A DNA stretch of 55,231 bases from Paenisporosarcina sp. HGH0030. GTDB taxonomy: Bacteria > Bacillota > Bacilli > Bacillales_A > Planococcaceae. Below, piece by piece: positions 17,746-27,215 of the stretch. The position numbers and the translations under genes are program-made. The stretch lies in assembly GCF_000411295.1 (NCBI RefSeq), contig NZ_KE150422.1, forward strand, positions 468,618 to 523,848, given 5' to 3'. Under the pieces are notes generated by a model. That model had not been told where the DNA came from, did no database searches, and saw only the letters and a list, made by a program, of their open reading frames with translations. The first letter of the stretch is position 1; every line of letters starts with the position of its first letter.

Positions 17746-19101
17746 TTATGCAAATACCAATTGTACCCAGTAGAATAATAATAATAAAGTGACAATCGTT
17801 GTTGGTGGCACAACCATCAAAGATAAACTTAAATAGTCCTTCCATGTTACATTTAACTTATTTGCTCTGAGAATATTCATCCATATAAGAGAGGCAAGTG
17901 TTCCTATAGGTAATAACAATGATCCCATATCACTTCCAATAATGTTTGCGAGATAAATAGTCTTAAGAGTAATGGGTTCAAGTCCCATTTCAGTTAGTGT
18001 TATGGTACCAATCATTAATGCTGGATGATTATTAAAAACGTTAGAAAGAATAGAAACTAATCCTCCCATAATAAAGCTCGCTTGAAATAGTCCTTGGTTT
18101 ACAATTGGTTCGCAAATTTGAACGAGCAACTCAGTTAAACCTATATTGTGCAAACCATAAATAATTACATACATAGAAAAAGCGAAGATGAGAATATGCC
18201 AGGGGGTTTTTTTCAAGATATCAATAGGATTTGTTCGTAAGTGATACCATCTCCAAATCAGCAATACAAGCGAGCCGAGTACTGCAACTAGTTCAATCGG
18301 AACAGAAACATAAGATGCTACAAATAACAGACAACGTATGACAAAAACAAAAAGTAATATTTTCAGCATAAATTTAGTACGTTGTCGCTTTGTTTCTACA
18401 TTAACACCTGTTTTTAATGGATGAAATTGTTTAGTAAAAAAACTTTCCTCTATTTCATTTGCAGAGTGAGGTAATTTTTTTGGCAATTTATTTCTAACAA
18501 CCAAATACATCAAACATGACATAAACAATAATCCCAACGTCGCAGGGACAAACATCATGGCTGTGTGCATATAAAGGCTCATATGAACGATCTTTAAGGC
18601 GATCAAGTTCACAATATTACTTACACCAATGGGAGCACTGGATGCAGTTGCAATGAGAGCTCCACTTAATAGATATGGTATTTGTTGATGAGGTTTAAGC
18701 CTAAGATTTTTTAGCAGGAGAATTAAAATAGGGGTTGTTATTAAGATGCTTCCATCATTATTAAATAAGAGGGTCATTAAAAAGCATAACAATTGAATAT
18801 TCCAATATAAACGAGGACCTGATCCTTTTGATAAACTGACAAGTCTTGCAGCTGACCAGTGGAAAAAACCGAAACTTTCCAATATGACTGCCATGACAAT
18901 CGTTGCCATTATGGTAATTGAGGCTCCACCGATTTTACTAATAATATCCAAGATATCTTCACGTGATACGATGCCGAGTAGTAATATAATTGCGGCCCCA
19001 ACCGATGCAGGCCATGCTTCATTCATTCCATTAGGTCTCCAGAATATTACTAACATGGTCGTTAGAAACACAAAAACCGTCATTACAATTTCCAAACTCA
19101 T
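17746..19101 (-). CDS. arsB: ArsB/NhaD-superfamily transporter (arsenite efflux type)
   Basis: 451 residues with 11-12 hydrophobic segments. The blocks ESFGFFHWSAARLV, FNNDGSILITTPI and SNIVNLIA line up with the staphylococcal ArsB arsenite pump, and two half-repeats are visible. There is no arsR, arsC or arsA nearby, so arsenite is only the family guess; a different anion is possible. The start at 19101 is poorly supported, with AAAGG 13 bases upstream. Single gene, convergent with the sugar cassette. Confidence 0.78.
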   Translation of the reverse strand: MSLEIVMTVFVFLTTMLVIFWRPNGMNEAWPASVGAAIILLLGIVSREDILDIISKIGGASITIMATIVMAVILESFGFFHWSAARLVSLSKGSGPRLYWNIQLLCFLMTLLFNNDGSILITTPILILLLKNLRLKPHQQIPYLLSGALIATASSAPIGVSNIVNLIALKIVHMSLYMHTAMMFVPATLGLLFMSCLMYLVVRNKLPKKLPHSANEIEESFFTKQFHPLKTGVNVETKRQRTKFMLKILLFVFVIRCLLFVASYVSVPIELVAVLGSLVLLIWRWYHLRTNPIDILKKTPWHILIFAFSMYVIIYGLHNIGLTELLVQICEPIVNQGLFQASFIMGGLVSILSNVFNNHPALMIGTITLTEMGLEPITLKTIYLANIIGSDMGSLLLPIGTLASLIWMNILRANKLNVTWKDYLSLSLMVVPPTTIVTLLLLFYWVQLVFA

Positions 19102-19226
19102 ACATTAACATTAACCTTTCTTCAAAAGTATTTTACTTGAATGTCCGTTTACTTATATATATTCAATCCTATTAAGAAGGAACAGGATATTAGGGCATTA
19201 TATTTCATGATTTAACTAAGAAATTA

Positions 19227-19270
19227 GAAAAAGACCTTCTGTAAGTTTTTGAACATACGGAAGGTCTTTT
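19227..19270 (-). terminator. Terminator of the DUF1292 gene
   Basis: AAAGACCTTC with TA.GGAAGGTCTTT form a 13-bp stem around a 12-nt loop; on the minus strand five T follow. Confidence 0.8.
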
Positions 19271-19320
19271 GTAATTCACAAATTATTTTATTTCTATCAC
19301 AAGTCTAACCGATTTTCTTT

Positions 19321-19587
19321 TTACTCTTCTTCTTCATAATCTTTGAACGCAGCGGACACACGATCAAATTCTTCATCACTTTCAATCAGGGACAATTGCT
19401 CATCATCTTCCACTCTTAAAAAGAAAACATCGATATCCCCTTCAGAATCTTCATCGATTTCATCGGCAAAAGCAACTGCAGCATATTCCACATCATCTAA
19501 AGTTAAAGTTCCTAATACTTCAATTTCTTGCTCCTGATCGTTTTCATCCATTAAGGTAAAAATATCTCCAACTTCAATTTTTTCCAT
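19321..19587 (-). CDS. DUF1292 family protein
   Basis: 88 residues, extremely acidic (runs of Asp and Glu), with the DUF1292 pattern: beta-rich start GDIFTLMDENDQEQEIEVL, then YAAVAF, and VFFLRVEDDE. Cytoplasmic, function unknown in this widespread Firmicute family; relatives often sit near the alaS-yrrK genes, which is not the context here. Starts at 19587 after AGGAGG. Single gene with its own terminator. Confidence 0.88.
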   Translation of the reverse strand: MEKIEVGDIFTLMDENDQEQEIEVLGTLTLDDVEYAAVAFADEIDEDSEGDIDVFFLRVEDDEQLSLIESDEEFDRVSAAFKDYEEEE

Positions 19588-19650
19588 TGTTCATTCTCCT
19601 CCTAATTAAGTTCAATATTTTCTCATTCTAATTGTATACCCATTTTCGCC

Positions 19651-19686
19651 AAAAAAACACACGAAACCCTTGATAGGATTTCGTGT
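19651..19686 (-). terminator. Terminator of the efe operon
   Basis: ACACGAAATCC pairs with GG.TTTCGTGT around a 6-nt loop, then seven T on the minus strand, directly after the efeU stop. Confidence 0.88.
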
Positions 19687-19693
19687 TTTCTGG

Positions 19694-21448
19694 CTAACTC
19701 TGTAAACTTGTATTGCTTACAGTTGATGCCATTTTCTTATAGATAATCGTGCCTGCGATTAGAATCAGCAAAATTACCTGACCAGTCAACGTTTCAACTG
19801 ATGGATAGAAGCCGATGAAATTTATAACTGGTAAATTAGAAATAATATGTGTCGGTAAGACGTTCGTCAATTGCAACGTGTGTAAACTTGCACCGATAAT
19901 TTTAAAGGCCAATAGGTAAATGAATACAGTAGCTACACCAAAGAACAAATGCAGAGGAATCTTTTTGCTGGCTCTCGCAAAAAAGAATGCCGTCGCAACT
20001 AAAATCAAAATCGCAAGGACAATCCCCAATATGAAATCAAACGTCGACATTTTCGGGGAAATTCCCATATAAAACACAACAGTTTCAGCACCTTCTCTGA
20101 ATACCGTCAGGAAACTTAAAAATGTCATCGACCATACACTTTGCATCGACAATGCGTGTGTCATTTGTTTTGAAATGTAACGGTTCCATGATGTGACGGT
20201 AGATTTGCTATGCAGCCAAATGCCAACTCCCAGCATCATAACTGCAGCCGCTATCCCGACATATCCTTCCATTACTTCACGGCTTGTTCCAATTGTTCCT
20301 GACTGAAACAACGTGGACATCAATATAGCTGCGATAACACTCACACTGATTCCAGTGCCCGCTCCAACATAAATATAACGCTGCATATCTTGTTGACCTG
20401 CTTTTTTCAAGAAAGCTATGAGTGCCGAAATAATCAATAATGCTTCCAATCCTTCACGAAGTAAAATTAGGGCTGAGTCCCAAAAACTATACGTCGTGTC
20501 TTGTTGAATGAAATCTATTTGCTGCTTAAAGGAATCTAATTTACCCGTAATTGCAGATGCTTCCACATCGTCACGCAATAAATCACTCACAAGAAGAGGT
20601 ATACCAGATTCAATTTCACTATACAAGCTGGCATTTTTCGTACGGATTTCTCCTTCAACACCTGGCCAAATTGTGATGAATTTTTTCAACGATTCGGCTG
20701 CCTGATTATAGTTTCCTTCTTCAATAGATGCTTTACTTTCATCCAACAAACCTGTCAGCGTCGCCAGTGAATAGTTTCCCGAGACTTCCGCATTCTTCAC
20801 TTTTCCTGCAACAAAGTCCTGAATCGTTTGATTCAACGATTCAACTTGTTCCTTTAACTTAGTGACATCGAGCTCGTCACCAGCTAAAGAAATTCGCATG
20901 AATGACATTTGTGTTTCAATTTGTCCGTATGCTGCGATATTCTGTTCGCGAACAACCCGCTCGTTTTTCGTCCATTTTTTCAGGAAGATGGAATAAGCCT
21001 CTTGGATTTCATCTTTATCGCTAGAATCGATTGCTGTTTTCAAATCGTTAAGAGAAGGCTCTACTGCCTTCAGAAAGGCCTCACGATTGGCTTTTTCATC
21101 TACTGGATTTTCAGATTTCTCATAAGCTGTCAGGGCTTTTGATAAATCCGTCAATGCGGACAATCGTTTCTCGCTGGTTGTTGCACTCGAAGCTTTTTCT
21201 AGCGCTTCATTTACATCCGCGGATTCTTCCCCTTCAGTAATGTTCAGTTGCTTCCAATCCGTTTGAAAAGTCTCAATCGCTTCAGTAGCTTTTGCGTCAT
21301 CGTCATTTTTTGTGCTCATAATGGCATCAGTAATAGCGATATATAAATGGCCAAAAGACTGTGCAGCAGAGACGTTGTTTTGAGAAGGAACAACGAGCAA
21401 CATAGTTACTAGACTAAGTATCTTAAAGAATGTTAAAAAGTTGCTCAC
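19694..21448 (-). CDS. efeU: FTR1-family iron permease EfeU
   Basis: 584 residues. A signal-like hydrophobic start is followed by a roughly 300-residue extracytoplasmic region rich in helices, then seven membrane segments. Both iron-binding REXXE-type motifs are present: REGLEALL (near 335) and REGAETVVFY (near 450). The enzyme carries iron across the membrane with EfeO and EfeB. GTG at 21448 is chosen because GGGAG lies eight bases upstream; it overlaps efeB by 26 bases. An upstream ATG in frame has no ribosome site. Last gene of the Fur-boxed operon. Confidence 0.93.
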   Translation of the reverse strand: MSNFLTFFKILSLVTMLLVVPSQNNVSAAQSFGHLYIAITDAIMSTKNDDDAKATEAIETFQTDWKQLNITEGEESADVNEALEKASSATTSEKRLSALTDLSKALTAYEKSENPVDEKANREAFLKAVEPSLNDLKTAIDSSDKDEIQEAYSIFLKKWTKNERVVREQNIAAYGQIETQMSFMRISLAGDELDVTKLKEQVESLNQTIQDFVAGKVKNAEVSGNYSLATLTGLLDESKASIEEGNYNQAAESLKKFITIWPGVEGEIRTKNASLYSEIESGIPLLVSDLLRDDVEASAITGKLDSFKQQIDFIQQDTTYSFWDSALILLREGLEALLIISALIAFLKKAGQQDMQRYIYVGAGTGISVSVIAAILMSTLFQSGTIGTSREVMEGYVGIAAAVMMLGVGIWLHSKSTVTSWNRYISKQMTHALSMQSVWSMTFLSFLTVFREGAETVVFYMGISPKMSTFDFILGIVLAILILVATAFFFARASKKIPLHLFFGVATVFIYLLAFKIIGASLHTLQLTNVLPTHIISNLPVINFIGFYPSVETLTGQVILLILIAGTIIYKKMASTVSNTSLQS

Positions 21449-22697
21449 CGATATAGCTCCCTTTTTGTATACCTGGGAAGCAAGCAAAGACACCGCTACC
21501 TCGATGGGTAATATATTCGTTTAGCATATCATCACGTCCCAATGCGCTTTGAATGTTAATAAACTGTTTAGGATTTTTTTGGAATGAAATGAATAACAAG
21601 CCCGCGTCATACGCTCCTGTTTCATCAATCAAGCCACTTGAGTAGGAGAAACCTCTTCTCATAATTCGATCCTTCACTTTACGAGCAAGCGCCATATGTG
21701 AATTAGCCGGAATGTGAGGATTTCCTTTTTCATCTTTTGCATTTAAATCCACTTCATCAAATTCCTTCTTGCTCCCGAGTGGTGCACCACTATCGCGATG
21801 TCTGCCAAAAGTTGCCTCTTGTCCTTGAAGAGAAGTTCGATCCCATGTCTCTAAATGCATTTGGATTTTCCGCACGACTAAATAGGTTCCATTTGTCATC
21901 CAGCTTTTCGATTCATTCGGCTGAACCCAAACGACTTCCTTCATGTCAGAAGCACTTTTCGGGCTTGGGTTAACCGTGCCGTCTTTAAATGCAAATAAAT
22001 TTCGAGGCGTTTCTTTTTTGTTTTTTCGCTTAGGCGTTGAAGTGAATCCAGTTTGCGTCCATTGCAACGAGACTTTTCCTGACGCTGCACGCACTAAATT
22101 ACGAACTGCATGGAAAGCCACTTGTGGGTCATCGGCACAAGCCTGAATACATATGTCTCCACCTGCGTATTTTTCATCGATTTGATCTTTAGGGAAATGT
22201 GGCAATTCTTTCAGTTCAGCCGGACGTTTCAAACCTAGACCTAGCTTCTGGTTATTGAATAATGATGGCCCTACTCCGAACGTTAATGTCAAATTAGAAG
22301 CATCCAATCCTTTTGACTCTCCGGTATCTTTAGGTGGCGTAAATCCACCTTTAGAAAGCTCCTCGAGCTGCTCCCCGTTCATTAAACGTACTGCTAATGG
22401 AGTCCACATCTTAAACAATTCCTGCAATTCGCTTTGTGATTGAACAAGCACATTCAACGAAGCAAAGTAAACGTGGGATGGTGCATCTGTCGTAATACCC
22501 GACTGATGCTTCCCGTAAAATAAAATCTTATTTGTCGCGGTCGAGTCGTCTTCAAATATTTCAAAGCCGAGTGCTTTCGCCACGTTCCCCATTCCAGAAG
22601 CAAAGACAGCCGCTCCAGCTGCACTTGCCCCTGCAATTTTCAACATATCACGTCTTGAAATTTTCTTCTCCAACCACTTTTCATCGTTTGAGGTCAT
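21423..22697 (-). CDS. efeB: Deferrochelatase/peroxidase EfeB (DyP type)
   Basis: 424 residues. A twin-arginine signal (SRRDMLKIAGASAAGA, near 14-30) marks Tat export; tatA and tatC lie elsewhere in this window. The DyP peroxidase signature FAFKDGTVNP (GXXDG-type, near 240) and the FGRHRDSGAPLG segment near 300 are present; heme ligation is expected in the C-terminal half. EfeB oxidises ferrous iron or extracts iron from heme for EfeU. ATG 22697 follows GGAG by eight bases; a GTG nine bases earlier is adjacent to that site. Five bases separate it from efeO. Confidence 0.93.
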   Translation of the reverse strand: MTSNDEKWLEKKISRRDMLKIAGASAAGAAVFASGMGNVAKALGFEIFEDDSTATNKILFYGKHQSGITTDAPSHVYFASLNVLVQSQSELQELFKMWTPLAVRLMNGEQLEELSKGGFTPPKDTGESKGLDASNLTLTFGVGPSLFNNQKLGLGLKRPAELKELPHFPKDQIDEKYAGGDICIQACADDPQVAFHAVRNLVRAASGKVSLQWTQTGFTSTPKRKNKKETPRNLFAFKDGTVNPSPKSASDMKEVVWVQPNESKSWMTNGTYLVVRKIQMHLETWDRTSLQGQEATFGRHRDSGAPLGSKKEFDEVDLNAKDEKGNPHIPANSHMALARKVKDRIMRRGFSYSSGLIDETGAYDAGLLFISFQKNPKQFINIQSALGRDDMLNEYITHRGSGVFACFPGIQKGSYIGEQLFNIL

Positions 22698-22702
22698 TTT
22701 AC

Positions 22703-23560
22703 TCACTCCATTATTATGCCCATTTGACTAAGCGGTTCGCCTAGTTGGTTCACAGCGTCTGATAACAATTTTGTATCCTCTGAAGTCAACTCTTCATATG
22801 AAACAAACCCATTGTCGCCTGTTTCGTAATTTGCCAATAGTTCATTTACTGCATCAAATTTTGCTTGCAGGTTCGTCGCTAATTTTTCATCTTTTGCTTC
22901 GATTTTTGACTCTAGGATGTGGAAAATTTCTTCCGCACCTTCAATGTTTGCTTTGAAATCATATAAATCGGTGTGAGAGAAAATTTCTTCTTCCCCTGTA
23001 ATTTTAGAAGTCGATACTTCATTTAAAAGATCCACTGCCCCGGTCATCATCAAGTCTGGTGTTACTTCTACTGTCTCAACACGTGCACGCAATTCTTTTG
23101 CGTCAGCTAATAATTGATCAGCTGTTTCTGCGTAACCTTCTGTTGTGTTTTCTACCCAAAGGCCGTATTCGATTTTATGGTAACCAGTCCAATCTTCTTT
23201 GCCTTTACCTTCTTCTTCAAGGTCTGCCAGGCGAGCATCGATACGAGGATCTAAATCTCCGAAACTTTCAGCAATTGGTTCCGAGCGCTCAAAGTACATA
23301 CGGGCAAGCGGGTAAAGTGCTTTTGCTTCTTCAATGTCTCCTGCTTTTACTGCCTCAACAAATTTTTCTGTCTCTATGACAAATTGATCCATTTGCTCAA
23401 TCGCAAATTCTTTATATGTATCAACTTCGTTTTGTAAGTCTACAGTTTCTGAAGCAGTTTCTGAAGCCGCTTCAGGCTTCGTAGCTTCTTCTTTTTCTGC
23501 GCAGCCAACTAAAGAAGTGCTAAGTAGCACGAATGATAAAAACGTCGCAATTTTTTTCAT
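22703..23560 (-). CDS. efeO: Iron uptake lipoprotein EfeO/EfeM (imelysin domain)
   Basis: 285 residues: signal peptide with lipobox LVGC (about residue 20), an acidic Glu-rich linker, then the imelysin-type helical domain with GYHKIEYGLW near 150 (HXXXE-type motif). It is the iron-binding component that hands metal to EfeU. The cupredoxin domain of the E. coli protein is missing, as in other Gram-positive EfeM forms. ATG 23560 follows AAGGA; the 18 residues upstream in frame run across the Fur box and are not translated. First gene of the operon. Confidence 0.93.
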   Translation of the reverse strand: MKKIATFLSFVLLSTSLVGCAEKEEATKPEAASETASETVDLQNEVDTYKEFAIEQMDQFVIETEKFVEAVKAGDIEEAKALYPLARMYFERSEPIAESFGDLDPRIDARLADLEEEGKGKEDWTGYHKIEYGLWVENTTEGYAETADQLLADAKELRARVETVEVTPDLMMTGAVDLLNEVSTSKITGEEEIFSHTDLYDFKANIEGAEEIFHILESKIEAKDEKLATNLQAKFDAVNELLANYETGDNGFVSYEELTSEDTKLLSDAVNQLGEPLSQMGIIME

Positions 23561-23597
23561 GATAATCCTTCTTTCTTTTTGTTTATCTACTTTAACA

Positions 23598-23625
23598 ATG
23601 ATAATCATTATCAATGAGAAGTCAA
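23598..23625 (-). promoter_or_regulatory. Promoter with Fur box, efe operon
   Basis: The perfect dyad TGATAATCATTATCA (23599-23613) matches the Bacillus Fur consensus. It overlaps the -10 (TATCAT, 23598-23603) of a promoter with -35 TTGACT (23620-23625) and a 16-bp spacer. Binding of Fur-Fe would block the operon when iron is sufficient. Confidence 0.9.
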
Positions 23626-23677
23626 GGGAAGTTTATGGGATATCTTGAAGGAAACGTTGCATAATACATATTTGATA

Positions 23678-23712
23678 TATAAAACACGAAAATCCCTGAG
23701 GATCTTCGTGTT
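23678..23712 (-). terminator. Terminator of EcsC-DUF4097 operon
   Basis: AACACGAA.ATCC pairs with GGAT..TTCGTGTT around a 4-nt loop, with T-rich sequence after it on the minus strand. Confidence 0.75.
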
Positions 23713-23743
23713 CTCTGCAATCTTGGGCGTACTATACCCCTTC

Positions 23744-24541
23744 TTATTTCGTTACAGTTATTGGACCATTATCTGTTCTCAACTTAATCAAAGATTTCCC
23801 ATTGCCGTACGTCACATAGCTGTCTTTATCACCAAAGATGTTCACTATTCCATTATCCGTTTTAGCGTCAATCCTTGTATTTTTCGGTTCAGATTCAGTT
23901 TTAACCTCAATGCTACCGTTGTCTGTTTCTAAATCAATCGGCCATTCTATCTTATTTGTAATCAAGGAGATTTTCCCGTTATCCGTAGAGCCATTAATTT
24001 CCCCTTGGACATGGTCCAAAATAATTTTGCCATTATCGCTTTCAACCTTAACTGTTTTGGCTTCAACTTCCTTAACTTGTATCTGGCCATTGTCTGTCTC
24101 AAGCAATACCTTCTCGACCTGTAAATTTTCTACCATGATACGTCCATTATCACTCTTTACTTGGAGGTCTTTATATTGTTTTTCCGGCACATTGACAGTG
24201 AGTTTCAAGTCACCTGTATGAAAATTGAACAAAGATAAAAATCGACGTTTCTGTTTTAGTTGAACGGTAAGTGTATCCCCTTTTACATCTACATTAAAAA
24301 TGTATTTCTTCTTTTTATTAGCACCTGTATATTCAACAGTGGCTTCTGAGATTTTGGTCGGTACAATAATCACTTCCGCATTGTTTGTTGTAACTTCAAT
24401 GTTTGTAAATGATGAATCTTCTTGAACTGTCTTATTGTCGCTCCCGGCAATCACTTTCATTGTATTGAACATGAACGTCATGCCACCTGCAATCACAATC
24501 AATAGAATTAATGAAATGACGAGTTTATTTTTGAAAATCAT
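23744..24541 (-). CDS. DUF4097 (LiaG-like) beta-repeat membrane-anchored protein
   Basis: 265 residues. One N-terminal membrane segment, then a chain of short beta repeats, each with the pattern SDNG or TDNG followed by I/V (at least six copies: DNGRI, DNGQI, DNGKI, DNGKI, DNGSI, DNGIV, DNGPI). This is the DUF4097 beta-helix type found in LiaG and similar envelope-stress proteins. Probably anchored outside the membrane. The start overlaps the EcsC-like stop by ATGA, so the two are co-translated. Confidence 0.85.
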   Translation of the reverse strand: MIFKNKLVISLILLIVIAGGMTFMFNTMKVIAGSDNKTVQEDSSFTNIEVTTNNAEVIIVPTKISEATVEYTGANKKKKYIFNVDVKGDTLTVQLKQKRRFLSLFNFHTGDLKLTVNVPEKQYKDLQVKSDNGRIMVENLQVEKVLLETDNGQIQVKEVEAKTVKVESDNGKIILDHVQGEINGSTDNGKISLITNKIEWPIDLETDNGSIEVKTESEPKNTRIDAKTDNGIVNIFGDKDSYVTYGNGKSLIKLRTDNGPITVTK

Positions 24542-25272
24542 CGTGTGTCTGCTCCCTTTTCTTTATCTTGCATTAAACGTAATCTGTATGAATTCATTGC
24601 GCATTCTCCGAGTTGATCGAGCAGATTGTAATTTGCAAATGCACCAACAACCGCTCCTATACCAGGCAGCATTTGAAACATTTTCACTAAATCGATGTAG
24701 TCACGGTATTCCTGTTGAAATTCTCGCCAATCCATGTCTGCGACTAAAGATTTCTGTTCCTCCCAGTTTTCAATAATACTCAATGTTTTTTTTCGCTTTT
24801 CTTCGCTTGAAAAGGCCAACAGAAAAATATGCAGGATAAAGAGACGTTCCTCTGGTTTAGTTGTATCAAATCCATACACAGATGCAGCTTCAAACAAAAA
24901 CTTCATTTTAATGGATAACAGCAGTGGAAAGTCGGCAATTCCCAGAAGTATTCCCCCAGCACCTGTTCCCGCTCCTTCAATCGTCGCCGTTTTTCTAAAC
25001 GTGGAAAGCTTTTGCTTAAATAGTTCGTCTCGCTCATAAAGACTTAATTCCGTTGATAACTGTTTTTTCGTCGTAATGTTCGATCCTGCGAGCGTTGCTT
25101 TCACCATGTTTTTTATGCTTTCAGTCATCACTTTATGAAATTTTTCTGGAAGAAGGCCATTGATTCTCATCTGTGCATTCTTGGATATTCGGCTTATGAG
25201 ACCGGATTGTCTTGTCATTTTCCGCTTCCAAATTATCAGTTCTTGTTCAACCTTTATCGTATAATCCACCAA
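24538..25272 (-). CDS. EcsC family protein
   Basis: 244 residues of the EcsC family: KATLAGSNITTKKQL near 80, the glycine-rich GAGTGAGGILLGIADFPLLLSIK near 100 split by a hydrophobic helix, and MLPGIGAVVGAFANYNLL near 205. Peripheral to the membrane; function unknown, although in B. subtilis EcsC is encoded beside the EcsAB transporter, which is not present here. Starts at TTG 25272 or GTG 25269 after AAGGGG. First of two genes with DUF4097. Confidence 0.82.
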   Translation of the reverse strand: MVDYTIKVEQELIIWKRKMTRQSGLISRISKNAQMRINGLLPEKFHKVMTESIKNMVKATLAGSNITTKKQLSTELSLYERDELFKQKLSTFRKTATIEGAGTGAGGILLGIADFPLLLSIKMKFLFEAASVYGFDTTKPEERLFILHIFLLAFSSEEKRKKTLSIIENWEEQKSLVADMDWREFQQEYRDYIDLVKMFQMLPGIGAVVGAFANYNLLDQLGECAMNSYRLRLMQDKEKGADTR

Positions 25273-25497
25273 TTGTTCACCCCTTCTCTACTCACAAGCA
25301 TTTATATCATTCCATTAAGTTTAGCCTTTTCATCAAGTATTCAAAATGAACCTAGGGAGTGTTTACTTCTACGTCTTGAGGCTTAGTAGCGGCTGAAAAA
25401 CATCAAATAACAGTTTTAGAACCCCCCTCCCCTTCAATGAATAAATACACCCCAAAAACACATACTATATGTATGTCAAAAAAATAGGAGATTTAAA

Positions 25498-25791
25498 ATG
25501 ATATATAAATATTTTAAGGATTCTTCGGGCGAATATTTAGGAATTAGAGAAGAATACACATACTACGTGTTCATTCCTGTTAATAAAAATAATGAAGAAA
25601 TAATTACTTTATTTGAGAATGCGAAATATAAAATTAACGATCATTATCAAAAAAATAAAGAAGAAATCCATCAAATGAAAATGTATTTAGATGAAGATCC
25701 AAGCATAGTAGACAGAATTAATGCGATTAAAAATTATCAAAGTATCTTTTCCATCAGTCACGAAAAATTCCTTTCTTCATACCCTGGTTAA
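25498..25791 (+). CDS. Hypothetical protein, 97 residues
   Basis: A soluble, charged protein rich in Lys, Glu, Tyr and Ile, with an aromatic beta-like start and helical remainder. Clear AGGAG seven bases before ATG 25498 and a hairpin after the stop support a real gene. Not recognised. It is A+T-rich compared with flanking conserved genes. In the spacer on its left (25273-25497) I see nothing else. Confidence 0.6.
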   Translation: MIYKYFKDSSGEYLGIREEYTYYVFIPVNKNNEEIITLFENAKYKINDHYQKNKEEIHQMKMYLDEDPSIVDRINAIKNYQSIFSISHEKFLSSYPG

Positions 25792-25876
25792 TCAATGAAA
25801 GCAGCTTGATATTTTTCCGGTGTATGATGAATATCCGAATATGAGAAATAAACAACAACGTTATATCATAGTTCAA

Positions 25877-25911
25877 GAACAGCTGAAATTGCATTTTCAG
25901 CTACTGTTTTC
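25877..25911 (+). terminator. Hairpin after the 97-residue gene
   Basis: AGCTGAAA and TTTCAGCT flank a 6-nt loop, followed by TGTTTTC. About 90 bases after the stop; probable terminator. Confidence 0.5.
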
Positions 25912-25954
25912 TGTAAGTTGTGTTGATTCTATGATTATTGAAAGGATATAAAAC

Positions 25955-26277
25955 ACTTATGCAGCCGATGCTCGTTCTAGAAGCAGGTTATAAGGATCCA
26001 GTCGTTGTAGAGAAGCAGTACGGTCCAGTCGTGCCGGTCTTGCCGTATGATTCCGAGGAGCAAGTCATTGCCGAAGCGAATGACAGCATCTATGTCCAAA
26101 CGTCATCCGTCTGGGGCGAACATGAGCATGCGATTCGGTTGCCCGGCTTCGATATCCGCCGGCGTGAAACAGTCAGGTATATGCCGGGAGTTCGGTTCTG
26201 GCTCCTTCAAGGCTTATGTAGAAGAACACGTACTGACTGTTCCTAAATCAGGTGAGCTTCCTGATATTCCTGAATAA
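25955..26277 (+). pseudogene. Aldehyde dehydrogenase remnant (C-terminal fragment)
   Basis: Reading frame one from about 25958 gives LEAGYKDPVVVEKQYGPVVP and YDSEEQVIAEANDS, the C-terminal third of an aldehyde dehydrogenase. After SSVWGEHEHAIRL the family sequence is broken; the next frame continues with AGVKQSGICREFG and FKAYVEEHV, the family's last block. About 25-30 residues are lost at the junction (near 26145-26160). The catalytic Cys and cofactor domain are absent. It is noticeably richer in G+C than its neighbours. Confidence 0.88.
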
Positions 26278-26284
26278 AAAACAC

Positions 26285-26321
26285 AAAAAAATGGCCTTGG
26301 ATTGTCCAAGAGCCATTTTTT
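26285..26321. terminator. Hairpin after the aldehyde dehydrogenase remnant
   Basis: AAAAAATGGC and GCCATTTTTT flank an inner CTTGG/CCAAG pairing. It has A and T runs on both sides and could stop transcription from either strand. Confidence 0.75.
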
Positions 26322-26454
26322 CAATTTGATTTAATTTATTAAGACATCATTCTATTTTATAAAGTCGAAACCGAGCAGAACAAAAAAGACGATTGATATT
26401 CAGGTGGATTTTTCCTCGAATCCACTAAATAAACGTTTTCGGTTATTACCATTC

Positions 26455-26967
26455 CTACACTCTATATTTAATAGCTAGTCCTTTTAAGAAATTACGGGCG
26501 TATTTATCCCCGCACTCTTTATAATTTTTGTGTCCTTCTTTTCTCAATAAAGCGCCTAACTCGCCTTTTGTTACAGTGACGCCTGCGCTTTCTAATATGT
26601 CGAGCATATCCTCACTTGTTAATTCAAGTGCGATTTTCAACTTCTTCAGAAGAAGGTTATTCACTCTTTCATTGGTTATTGCAGGTCTTTCAGGTTGCCC
26701 CGGTTTCGGCTCTTGTTTTCCTCTTTTAAACGTAACAAATCCATTTAAAAATGACTCCATCATCACATTATCACATTTAATATTTTCTTCATTCTCGTCA
26801 TCATCATAATCAATTTCATCATAATAATCGTCTTTAGATTTTGTGAGAATCAGCAACACTTCTTCTTTTGTAAATTCCATGCCACCCAGTTTAAATATCT
26901 CAACCATATCTTTATTTTTTATGTCCAGAGCATATCTTAGTCTGATTAAAATATCATTATTATCCAT
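26455..26967 (-). CDS. DUF1456 family protein (YehS-like)
   Basis: 170 residues in two similar halves: each begins with an LRYALDIKNKDMVEIF-like or LKIALELTSEDMLDIL-like helix, followed by an ALLRKEGHKNY-type segment, as in YehS. Between them lies an acidic, then Pro-rich linker. Function unknown; the double helical repeat suggests a nucleic acid or protein binding role. ATG 26967 is seven bases after AGGAGG; the six residues upstream in frame include that site. Confidence 0.85.
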   Translation of the reverse strand: MDNNDILIRLRYALDIKNKDMVEIFKLGGMEFTKEEVLLILTKSKDDYYDEIDYDDDENEENIKCDNVMMESFLNGFVTFKRGKQEPKPGQPERPAITNERVNNLLLKKLKIALELTSEDMLDILESAGVTVTKGELGALLRKEGHKNYKECGDKYARNFLKGLAIKYRV

Positions 26968-27099
26968 CAATAAACCTCCTGTCACATTGCCTGTTTATAC
27001 GGCTACACGCATTCTATTTCACCCTTATGATAGCACAAAAAATTAACTTTAATTCAAATGTTCCTTTGCTTCACCCTCTCATATAGATCAACACGGAAG

Positions 27100-27142
27100 A
27101 AAAGGCCATCCACTAGTTCAGTAAACTGGTGAAAAGCCTTTT
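27100..27142 (-). terminator. Terminator of the cyclase gene
   Basis: AAAAGGC and GCCTTTT flank CACTAGTT/AACTGGTG; on the minus strand T follows. It resembles the hairpins at 12078 and 40811. Confidence 0.75.
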
Positions 27143-27215
27143 ATAATCTTTACTACATTCATACATCGAATCTAGACTTAATAATAAATTTCAAAATGGT
27201 TAAAAACAGAGAAGT

